Positions 7,387 to 13,165 of a stretch of 13,165 nt of DNA are shown here, piece by piece. The translations under genes were made by a program, and so were the position numbers. The stretch lies in NCBI GenBank assembly GCA_012965455.1, contig DTSG01000207.1:1-13165 (forward strand). The letters are read 5' to 3'. The notes under the pieces were generated by a model. The model was not told the DNA's origin. It did not search any database and saw nothing but the letters and a program-made list of their open reading frames with translations. The stretch's first letter is position 1. Every line of letters begins with the position of its first letter. Origin of the DNA: Planctomycetaceae bacterium (lineage in GTDB: Bacteria; Planctomycetota; Planctomycetia; Pirellulales; Pirellulaceae).

Positions 7387-7593
7387 ATGAATAACTCAGC
7401 AGACGCCATGGTAAAAACAGCGCGCCGTCGTAACATCGATCCAACAACATGCGAGCGCGACTACTCCAGCGAAGAACGTGAATTCATGATGGCCTATGAA
7501 GCCTATAAACGCAGTAGTGGTCGTAATTTTCCAACATGCAGCGAAATCCTAGAAGTCGTTCGCAACCTGGGATACTCTAAAACTACCATCTAA
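7387..7593 (+). CDS. Small conserved protein of unknown function, 68 aa
   Basis: A short soluble protein rich in charged residues. Seen: a basic N-terminal segment (KTARRRNIDP), a central CERDYSSEEREFMMAYEAYKR helix-like stretch, then GRNFPTCSEILEVVRNLGYSK. I recall very similar small proteins (with DPTTCERDY, EFM.A...YKR.SGR.FPT.SE.LEV...LGY) as common hypothetical proteins in planctomycetes; this is memory, not a search. The C-terminal part resembles the second and third helices of a LexA-like winged helix-turn-helix (PT..EI......LG), so DNA binding is possible but unproven. A strong ribosome site favours real and abundant expression. It lies between the FHA gene and the TPR gene and could be cotranscribed with the latter, 86 bases downstream. 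Confidence 0.8.
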   Translation: MNNSADAMVKTARRRNIDPTTCERDYSSEEREFMMAYEAYKRSSGRNFPTCSEILEVVRNLGYSKTTI

Positions 7594-7602
7594 GCTACTG
7601 CT

Positions 7603-7619
7603 CAAGATAATTAATCTTG
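7603..7619 (+). repeat. Inverted repeat after the 68-aa gene (first of two)
   Basis: CAAGAT (7603-7608) and ATCTTG (7614-7619) form a perfect 6-bp stem with a 5-base loop, 10 bases after the stop codon. No T-run follows. Confidence 0.35.
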
Positions 7620-7636
7620 CCCGCAATACGTCTAAT

Positions 7637-7665
7637 CGTTAATCTTCTTAACGCAAATCGTTTTT
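7637..7665 (+). repeat. Second inverted repeat plus T-run before the TPR gene
   Basis: CGTTAA (7637-7642) and TTAACG (7648-7653) are a perfect 6-bp stem with a TCTTC loop. Five T residues lie at 7661-7665, seven bases after the stem, so this might be a weak terminator or attenuator between the 68-aa gene and the TPR gene. Confidence 0.3.
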
Positions 7666-7679
7666 CAAGCGGGAAGATT

Positions 7680-8432
7680 ATGTATCAGTTATTCAACAAA
7701 CGACGTCATCAATACGATCGATTCATCCAATACGTCGCAACCATCCTGTTTCTATCAAGCATCAGCCTACATATGGGTTGCGGCTTAACAGCAAATGGCT
7801 GGAATGAACAAGGAGTCGAATTATTCCAGACGGGAAACTACCCCGCTGCAATTGAGCGATTCCAATATGCACTGGGCACTGACGAAACCAATGCCGATGC
7901 GTATTACAATCTCGCTTCCGTCTACCATCGTATGGGTACAAATAGTCGCGATAGTGGATTCCTCCAAGAATCCGAAGTCCTCTACAATCGCTGCTTGGAC
8001 CTCGACACCGACCATAGCGATTGTCACCGAGGACTCGCGGTCTTATTAATCAAAACCAATCGCAAACAAGAAGCATTTGACTTGCTGGTGAATTGGGGCA
8101 AAGACCGACCACACCTGGCAGATCCAGAAGTTGAACTAGCGCGCCTATACCAAGAGTCCGGCGACGCACAGGCTACCAGAAAACATCTTGAACAAGCATG
8201 TTCCATCGACCGCAATCACCCGCGAGCATGGAAAGCACTGGCAGCTCTTAACGATTCCCAAGGTAACACCGAACTAGCGTTAGCTCAATATCAACGATCC
8301 TACATCTTAGACAACCACCAAACGGAACTCGCCACACGAATCGCATCACTAAACCAACAACTCAGAAATAGCTCTACCGAATCCGCCAACACTCGAATGG
8401 CAAACGAAAACGTCTCCCGCGGACGCTATTAA
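7680..8432 (+). CDS. TPR-repeat protein, probable membrane-anchored lipoprotein
   Basis: Helical TPR repeats act as protein-interaction scaffolds. From the ATG at 7680 the product is 250 residues. It has a basic N-terminus (NKRRHQYDR), a hydrophobic stretch (about 15-32) and a Cys at residue 34 in LHMGCG, which looks like a lipoprotein signal, though the lipobox is off-consensus (His at -3). About five TPR-like units follow from residue 41 to 225, recognisable by WNEQGVELFQTGNYPAAIERF, AYYNLASVYHRMG, CHRGLAVLLIKTNRKQEA, VELARLYQESGD and AWKALAALNDSQGN. The tail is polar and Ser/Asn-rich. The frame is open further upstream to a TTG at 7617, but that would add residues before the signal. GGGAAG at 7671-7676 is close to the ATG and may be its ribosome site. 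The function is unknown; it is probably exported and membrane-tethered. Confidence 0.82.
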   Translation: MYQLFNKRRHQYDRFIQYVATILFLSSISLHMGCGLTANGWNEQGVELFQTGNYPAAIERFQYALGTDETNADAYYNLASVYHRMGTNSRDSGFLQESEVLYNRCLDLDTDHSDCHRGLAVLLIKTNRKQEAFDLLVNWGKDRPHLADPEVELARLYQESGDAQATRKHLEQACSIDRNHPRAWKALAALNDSQGNTELALAQYQRSYILDNHQTELATRIASLNQQLRNSSTESANTRMANENVSRGRY

Positions 8433-8514
8433 TAGACACATCCAAACACTACAAGCCAAGAAAAAAAGGTGGTGTAGGGTCCCCGCGACTGCCAATTTTT
8501 AGGTGTAAACCGAC

Positions 8515-8528
8515 GGCACCCGCGTGCC
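8515..8528 (+). repeat. Small GC-rich hairpin upstream of serC
   Basis: GGCAC (8515-8519) and GTGCC (8524-8528) form a perfect 5-bp stem with a CCGC loop, in the 181-base gap before serC. No T-run follows, so it is not a terminator. I see no clear promoter or riboswitch in this gap. Confidence 0.2.
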
Positions 8529-8613
8529 TCCCCTTCCGGTGTGTACAGAATCGCAATCTGCCTCTAAAATCGCAACTTAGAACCTTCTTTTTTACCCGCA
8601 TGCTGCCCTACCA

Positions 8614-9729
8614 ATGCCCAACCACGATCGCACCTTTAATTTCAGTGCTGGCCCTGCCGGATTGCCATTGCCCGTCCTTGAGCAAGCTCAACAGGAAATG
8701 CTCAACTTTCGCGGTTGTGGAGCAAGCATCCTTGAAATCAGCCATCGCAGCCCCGCCTTTATCGACGTACTAGACTCCGCTCGAGATGGAATCCGGCAAC
8801 TACTTGGAGCCAATGATGATTTCGAAGTGCTCTTTTTACAAGGTGGCTCACGATTACAGTTTTCGATGGTCCCGCTCAACCTTCTCCAATCTGACACAGA
8901 CCGCGGAAACTATGTTGTCACCGGAACTTGGAGTGAAAAGGCGCACCAAGAAGCCGCTAACTGCCACGCGACCGACATGATTTGGTCCGGAAAGGAAAAC
9001 GGCTACAGCGAATTACCGGACCAAACAGACCTACAGTCGCTCGTCACTAACGACGCCGCTTACGTCTACTACACCTCCAACGAAACTATTCAAGGCATTC
9101 AGTTCCAAGACGATTTAAGCTTCGCGGTGGTGCCCTCGGTTTGTGACGCTTCGTCAGACTTCCTCAGCCGCCCTATCGACATAAATAAATATGGCATGAT
9201 CTACGCCTGTGCCCAAAAGAATGCTGGCCCAGCCGGAGTAACGATTGTCGTCATACGCAAGGACCTGCTGAGCCCCACCCTCAACGAATGCCCCGGTTAT
9301 CTGAATTATCGCAATCATGCCGACGCTAATTCATTGTACAACACCCCACCCACATTTGCGGTTTATATGGTCGACCTAGTATGCCAGTGGCTGCTCAACG
9401 ATATCGGCGGCCTTGAACAAATGCATCAAATCAATCGCGAAAAAGCGGAACTACTCTATGCGACCATTGATGGGCTACCAGACATGTACTCTGGACACGC
9501 AGCACCCGCAAACCGCTCGCTCATGAACGTAACGTTTCGTTTGCCGAGTCAGGAACTTACCGATTTATTTCTAAAACAAGCCAACGATCAGGGCTTAACC
9601 AGCTTACAGGGTCACCGCAGCGTCGGTGGCATTCGTGCCTCGATCTATAATTCCATGCCACCGGAGGGAGTATTAGCCCTTCGTGATTTCATGAATTCGT
9701 TTTATACTCAGAATAGCAATTCGCGTTAA
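8614..9729 (+). CDS. serC: Phosphoserine aminotransferase
   Basis: SerC is a PLP enzyme that converts 3-phosphohydroxypyruvate and glutamate to 3-phosphoserine and 2-oxoglutarate, the second step of serine synthesis; it may also serve vitamin B6 synthesis. The 371 residues fit the family (about 360). Seen: FNFSAGPAGLP (8-18) at the N-terminus, EISHRSPAF (41-49), FLQGGSRLQFSMVPLNL (74-90), the TSNETIQGIQF block (154-164), SDFLSRPID (181-189), and the cofactor lysine at residue 202 in YACAQKNAGPAGVT. The end has LTSLQGHRSVGGIRASIYNSMP. Glu/Gln differences at single positions do not affect the motif set. The ATG at 8614 lacks a ribosome site. It is followed after 85 bases by serA on the same strand, so the two are probably one transcription unit. 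Confidence 0.97.
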   Translation: MPNHDRTFNFSAGPAGLPLPVLEQAQQEMLNFRGCGASILEISHRSPAFIDVLDSARDGIRQLLGANDDFEVLFLQGGSRLQFSMVPLNLLQSDTDRGNYVVTGTWSEKAHQEAANCHATDMIWSGKENGYSELPDQTDLQSLVTNDAAYVYYTSNETIQGIQFQDDLSFAVVPSVCDASSDFLSRPIDINKYGMIYACAQKNAGPAGVTIVVIRKDLLSPTLNECPGYLNYRNHADANSLYNTPPTFAVYMVDLVCQWLLNDIGGLEQMHQINREKAELLYATIDGLPDMYSGHAAPANRSLMNVTFRLPSQELTDLFLKQANDQGLTSLQGHRSVGGIRASIYNSMPPEGVLALRDFMNSFYTQNSNSR

Positions 9730-9814
9730 GAACACTCCCGCGTGACACTATACTTGTCGTGCAAACCGTAAAACCACCTCGGGTTGAACGCACATCGTCA
9801 ACAAGACTAACACC

Positions 9815-11440
9815 ATGCCAAAAATTATCGTACTCGACAACATCGCCCAACAAGGGCTTGCCATTCTAGAGCAACATGCCGACATCGAATATGAAGTCTG
9901 CACAGGTCTCGCAGGTGACGATTTACGTAATGCCTTGCTCGAGGCTGACGGAGCGATTTGCCGCAGCGGAGTAACATTGACCGAAAAATCGATGATCGGC
10001 AATTTACGACTCAAAGTCATCGTGCGGGCAGGTGTCGGAACAGACAACATCGACAAGGCTGCTGCCACTCGGCAGGGTATTATTGTCATGAACACTCCGA
10101 CTGGGAACACATTTAGCACGGCCGAACACACATTGACCTTGCTGCTGGCTCTTTCGAGAAACGTTGCGCCTGCCTTCCATAGCCTCCAAGCAGGAAAATG
10201 GGATCGTAAAAAGTACATGGGTACCCAGCTCGCTGATAAGGTCCTCGGTATTGTTGGCCTCGGACGCATCGGCATCGAAGTGGCCAAGCGTGCCATAGCA
10301 TTCCAAATGGAATTGATTGGGTATGATCCATTTATAACGAGTGAACAAGCCGCAAAAATTGGTCTCGAGCTTTGCGATTCGGTGCATGACATGTTGCCAC
10401 GAGTTGACTACTTAACAGTCCACACTCCATTGACCGCAGAAACCAAAGGGCTCATCGGCCATGCAGAACTCAAGATCATCAAACCAGGAGCGCGGCTAAT
10501 AAACTGTGCTCGCGGTGGCATCTACGACGAGTCCGCTCTAGCTGCGGGCATCGATGATGGCACACTCGCCGGCGTCGCACTCGACGTCTTTGAAACCGAG
10601 CCCTGTACTGACAGCCCGCTATTTCAAAAGCCTGGCGTCCTGTGCACTCCGCACCTCGGAGCTAGTACGGAAGAAGCACAAACACAAGTTGCCGTAGAAG
10701 CGGTTAATCTTGCCATCAATTACCTGACCACCGGAGTCATTCGGCACGCCGTGAACATGGCCGCAGTCGACCCGGCTACACTTGAGGCACTAGCGGGCTA
10801 CCTCGACCTCGCCTATCGCATGGGAATATTCCTCGCTCAATGGCAACAGGGCAATGTCAAGCAACTTACCATCGAATATCGTGGCGAAGTAAGCCAGGAA
10901 GATACTAAACTGCTGACTGCCTCACTCTGTGCAGGGCTACTGCAACGAGCACTGGATACAAACGTCAACATTGTTAACGCCAAGGTTCTACTGCAAGAAC
11001 GTGGGATCGAGCTAAAGGAAAATATCACGAGTGAGATGAGTGCATTTCGCTCGTCAATTACAGCGACTATTGAAACCGACAAACAATCTTACACGGCGGG
11101 TGGTACTGTATTTGGAAACCACATGCCACGTTTGATTCAGATCGACGGCATGCGATTAGAATCATATCTCGACGGCAATATGCTCGTGTTTATACATAAC
11201 GATGTCCCCGGCATTATTGGCCTGATGGGTTCATCGCTAGGCAAACATGAAATCAACATCGCACAAATGTCAGTGGGCCGCGCCATCAGTGACCATCCTG
11301 GCGGCAAAGCGATTGGTGTTCTAAATCTCGACAGCATTCCCCCAGCAGCAGTGACTCAGGATCTCGAATCGCATCCGGGGATTCATAGCGCTAAAGTCAT
11401 CGAGATGCCTGCCGTTGGCGAAAAACCTCCGTGGTTCTAA
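9815..11440 (+). CDS. serA: D-3-phosphoglycerate dehydrogenase, long ACT-containing type
   Basis: SerA oxidises 3-phosphoglycerate to 3-phosphohydroxypyruvate with NAD, the first and usually controlled step of serine synthesis. The 541 residues match the long form with an inserted domain and a C-terminal ACT domain. Seen: substrate-side VRAGVGTDNID (70-80), NTPTGNTFSTAEH (93-105), the NAD-binding GLGRIG (148-153) followed by the acidic D171, and catalytic Arg233 (NCARGG), Glu262 (FETEP) and His280 (TPHLGAST). Residues about 320-450 form the intervening domain. The ACT domain runs about 455-532 (LVFIHNDVPGIIGLMG, then INIAQMSVGR) and normally binds serine for feedback inhibition. No ribosome site is seen before the ATG at 9815. 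With serC it supplies serine, complementing the gcv genes 4-7 kb upstream. Confidence 0.97.
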   Translation: MPKIIVLDNIAQQGLAILEQHADIEYEVCTGLAGDDLRNALLEADGAICRSGVTLTEKSMIGNLRLKVIVRAGVGTDNIDKAAATRQGIIVMNTPTGNTFSTAEHTLTLLLALSRNVAPAFHSLQAGKWDRKKYMGTQLADKVLGIVGLGRIGIEVAKRAIAFQMELIGYDPFITSEQAAKIGLELCDSVHDMLPRVDYLTVHTPLTAETKGLIGHAELKIIKPGARLINCARGGIYDESALAAGIDDGTLAGVALDVFETEPCTDSPLFQKPGVLCTPHLGASTEEAQTQVAVEAVNLAINYLTTGVIRHAVNMAAVDPATLEALAGYLDLAYRMGIFLAQWQQGNVKQLTIEYRGEVSQEDTKLLTASLCAGLLQRALDTNVNIVNAKVLLQERGIELKENITSEMSAFRSSITATIETDKQSYTAGGTVFGNHMPRLIQIDGMRLESYLDGNMLVFIHNDVPGIIGLMGSSLGKHEINIAQMSVGRAISDHPGGKAIGVLNLDSIPPAAVTQDLESHPGIHSAKVIEMPAVGEKPPWF

Positions 11441-11480
11441 GTGCCCGGTGTTTACGCACGTCCGTTCTGAATACCCCTTC

Positions 11481-11509
11481 TTGTGCAAATCCATGCGCTA
11501 TTAGATACT
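11481..11509 (+). promoter_or_regulatory. Candidate promoter of tpx
   Basis: TTGTGC (11481-11486) and GATACT (11504-11509) are separated by 17 bases, in the 144-base gap between serA and tpx. The matches are partial. If used, transcription would begin upstream of the 9-bp dyad at 11535-11564. Confidence 0.3.
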
Positions 11510-11534
11510 ATTCTCTGATGATTTAAACAATTAA

Positions 11535-11564
11535 ATGTTGCTCGTTGAAATCTATGAGCAACAT
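11535..11564 (+). repeat. 9-bp perfect inverted repeat in the tpx leader
   Basis: ATGTTGCTC (11535-11543) and GAGCAACAT (11556-11564) are perfect complements separated by 12 bases. The half-site centres are 21 bp apart, two helical turns, which suits a dimeric regulator. As RNA it would form a 9-bp hairpin ending 8 bases before the ribosome site. No T-run follows, so it is not a classical terminator for serA. Confidence 0.5.
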
Positions 11565-11572
11565 AGAGCCAT

Positions 11573-11577
11573 AAGGA
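11573..11577 (+). promoter_or_regulatory. Ribosome binding site of tpx
   Basis: AAGGA lies 7 bases before the ATG at 11585, a good match and spacing that fixes the start. Confidence 0.6.
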
Positions 11578-11584
11578 ATTTATT

Positions 11585-12103
11585 ATGTCGCGCCCCGAAG
11601 CAGTTACATTTAAAGGAACTCCACTTACGTTAGCCGGCGAAGCTGTCACCGTTGGGCAACCCGCTCCCGACTTTACCATGCACTACTGGGAAGATGGGCT
11701 CCAAGCCATGACCAAAGAGTGCTTGCTCGGTAAACCAACGCTACTCAGTGTCGTTCCTTCCCTCGACACCCCCGTCTGCCAGATTCAGACTAAGCAGTTT
11801 AATGAAGCCATTGCTGGCCTCGGCGACCAAATCAATGCTGTCACCATATCGCTCGACCTGCCGTTCGCTCAAGGACGTTTCTGTGGAGATGAAAACATCG
11901 AGAACATCCGCACAGCCAGCGACTATCAAGACCGCACGTTTGGCAACAACTGGGGAATGTTGATCGAAGAAATCAAGTTACTTGCTCGAGGCGTTTTTGT
12001 TCTCGACGCCGAAGGTGTTGTGCAATACGCTCAAACCGTTACCGAAGTAACCGATGAACCTGATTACGATGCTGCAATGGCCGCACTAAACGGATTGTTA
12101 TAA
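11585..12103 (+). CDS. tpx: Thiol peroxidase (Tpx-type peroxiredoxin)
   Basis: Tpx reduces hydrogen peroxide and organic peroxides using thioredoxin. The 172 residues match the family (about 165-170). Seen: the N-terminal FKGTPLTLAGEAVTVGQPAPDF block, the peroxidatic cysteine at residue 65 in PSLDTPVC, and the resolving cysteine at residue 100 in DLPFAQGRFC, giving the usual Tpx spacing. SDYQDRTFGNNWGMLIEE and the end block VTEVTDEPDYDAAMAAL are typical. An extra Cys46 is not part of the mechanism. The enzyme is expected in the cytoplasm. Its own ribosome site, a 144-base leader with an inverted repeat, and a strong terminator after it indicate a separate transcription unit, possibly stress-controlled; the last point is inference. 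Confidence 0.97.
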   Translation: MSRPEAVTFKGTPLTLAGEAVTVGQPAPDFTMHYWEDGLQAMTKECLLGKPTLLSVVPSLDTPVCQIQTKQFNEAIAGLGDQINAVTISLDLPFAQGRFCGDENIENIRTASDYQDRTFGNNWGMLIEEIKLLARGVFVLDAEGVVQYAQTVTEVTDEPDYDAAMAALNGLL

Positions 12104-12129
12104 ACACCTACAGCATCATTGACCACTAT

Positions 12130-12172
12130 CGGGTACGCTCTGCTAACAACGGCAGAGCGTGCCCGTTTTTTT
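12130..12172 (+). terminator. Strong rho-independent terminator after tpx
   Basis: CGGGTACGCTCTGC (12130-12143) pairs with GCAGAGCGTGCCCG (12152-12165) over 14 bp, with one U-G pair and an 8-base loop, followed at once by seven T residues (12166-12172). It starts 26 bases after the tpx stop. On the minus strand no T-run follows the stem, so it serves tpx rather than the convergent alaS. Confidence 0.93.
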
Positions 12173-12238
12173 CAGTTAATAGACGTTCAAACCGTACAAG
12201 CCAAGAACAAATCCGCGGCCCGCATTGTCCGACCCCTG

Positions 12239-13165
12239 CTATTCGCCAGCGAGCATCTCTTGCAATACCTGTCGAGCTTTTTCGACCGCCGTTGCAATTT
12301 GTGACGGATCATTGCCGCCGGCTTGAGCCATATCTGGCTTACCACCACCTCCGCCACCGACAACGGGAGCAACTTCACGTACCCAATCGCCAGCATTGAT
12401 TCCTTGAGCCACCAATTCTCGGCTGACTCCAGCGACTAATACAACTTTGGAATCACCCTGGGCACCGAGTAGCATAATTGCCGAACGCTCGGTTTTCTTG
12501 CGGATCTGATCAATCAATTGTCGCATCAAATTAGGATTAGCGCCACCAATGTCAGCCACCACAACCATTGCGCCGTCGATTTCTTCACCCTGTTCCAGCA
12601 AACGGTCGGCTGAAAGATCCTCACTTGTCGCCTGTTGTTCAATCTCTTCCTTTAAACGATCACACTCCTGCAACATTGCCTCCACACGCGACATCAAATC
12701 AGCCACGGCGACATTCAACAAGCGAGCGCCCTGTCGCAATGCACTCCGCATCTGCTGGTAGTTTAACTCCACTGCAGACGGTGAACCCTCAGTCGGCGAA
12801 TCCACTTGTTCCGCCGCTCCACCTCCCGCTAACTGTTTCTTCAGTGCTCGCACTCGTAAGGCCAATACCTCGATACACTCCAGCAATCCACCGCTACCGG
12901 ATTTGTCGCCGTCCGGGCTTAACAACCCTATTAGCTGTTCATACAGTTGTGTCATTTCTACATGATGTTTCTGACAACGTTCGCCCGTCAATGCGATGAT
13001 GCGACGAGTGCCAGCGGATACAGCTTCTTCCGAAATTATTTCCACCTGTAAAACATCCCCCGTATTGGATAAGTGTGTACCTCCACACAATTCACGAGAG
13101 AACTCTCCCATCGTAACCATCCGCACTGGGTCGGGATATTTCTCACCAAACAACATCATTGCACG
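12239..13165 (-). CDS. alaS: Alanyl-tRNA synthetase, C-terminal part (5' end outside window)
   Basis: AlaRS charges tRNA-Ala in the cytoplasm and removes mischarged Ser or Gly. The fragment begins within the editing domain: MMLFGEKYPDPVRMV, then the zinc-site motif RELCGGTHLSNTG, with Cys and His of CGGTH as metal ligands, and EEAVSAGTRRIIAL. A helical linker with a Gly/Ser-rich stretch follows. The last part is the DHHA1/C-Ala domain with the glycine run and KPDMAQAGG motif near its end, and terminates at a TAG (12239-12241). The frame is open to the window edge, so the ATG at 13159 is not the true start. It is convergent with tpx. No clear terminator for alaS is seen in the 66 bases between its stop and the tpx terminator. 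Confidence 0.96.
   Translation of the reverse strand, partial: RAMMLFGEKYPDPVRMVTMGEFSRELCGGTHLSNTGDVLQVEIISEEAVSAGTRRIIALTGERCQKHHVEMTQLYEQLIGLLSPDGDKSGSGGLLECIEVLALRVRALKKQLAGGGAAEQVDSPTEGSPSAVELNYQQMRSALRQGARLLNVAVADLMSRVEAMLQECDRLKEEIEQQATSEDLSADRLLEQGEEIDGAMVVVADIGGANPNLMRQLIDQIRKKTERSAIMLLGAQGDSKVVLVAGVSRELVAQGINAGDWVREVAPVVGGGGGGKPDMAQAGGNDPSQIATAVEKARQVLQEMLAGE

Noticed and set aside
9748..10392. Long open frame (214 codons) on the minus strand across the start of serA
   Set aside because: It lies opposite the strongly conserved NAD-binding half of serA and its product has no recognisable features; it is a shadow frame.
12130..12172. Bidirectional terminator shared by tpx and alaS
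   Set aside because: On the minus strand the stem is not followed by a T-run, so only the plus-strand direction is supported.
12568..12999. Plus-strand open frame of 143 codons opposite alaS
   Set aside because: The product is Pro/Ser/His-rich without a family signature, and the other strand encodes a clear AlaRS C-terminus.

Overview
The window looks like chromosomal housekeeping DNA from a planctomycete, probably of the Pirellulales type. This is judged from the flavour of the proteins, a small protein family I recall only from that phylum, moderate base composition (about half G+C), and many starts without a Shine-Dalgarno sequence. There is no phage, transposon, CRISPR array, tRNA or rRNA that I can support. 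All genes except the last lie on the plus strand.

Layout. (1) 1-552: the 3' end of an RNase R-like exoribonuclease (end of the RNB domain, S1 domain, basic tail), with an in-frame TAG close to the window edge. (2) 803-6094: a complete glycine cleavage gene set, gcvT-gcvH-gcvPA-gcvPB, followed with a 22-bp overlap by a lipoate/octanoate ligase or transferase (lplA/lipM family). The P-protein is split into two subunits. T, H and P, together with an L-protein encoded elsewhere, convert glycine to CO2, NH3 and methylene-tetrahydrofolate. The last gene probably helps to load the lipoyl arm onto GcvH Lys66. (3) 6377-8432: an FHA-domain protein, a 68-residue small protein with a strong ribosome site, and a TPR protein that is probably membrane-anchored. 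None of the three has an assigned function. (4) 8614-11440: serC and serA, the phosphoserine aminotransferase and a long ACT-containing phosphoglycerate dehydrogenase, giving two of the three steps of serine synthesis. (5) 11585-12103: tpx, a thiol peroxidase with a 9-bp inverted repeat in its leader and a strong intrinsic terminator after it. (6) 12239-13165, minus strand: the C-terminal part of alaS, convergent with tpx.

The metabolic theme is glycine/serine and one-carbon flow: serine is made by SerA and SerC, and glycine is broken down by the Gcv system with its lipoyl-loading enzyme. The part least explained by known biology is the FHA / 68-aa / TPR trio between the two metabolic blocks. 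No dramatic new system is evident; the points most worth checking are that trio, the possible nonsense codon in rnr, the dyad before tpx, and the real activity of the lipoyl enzyme.
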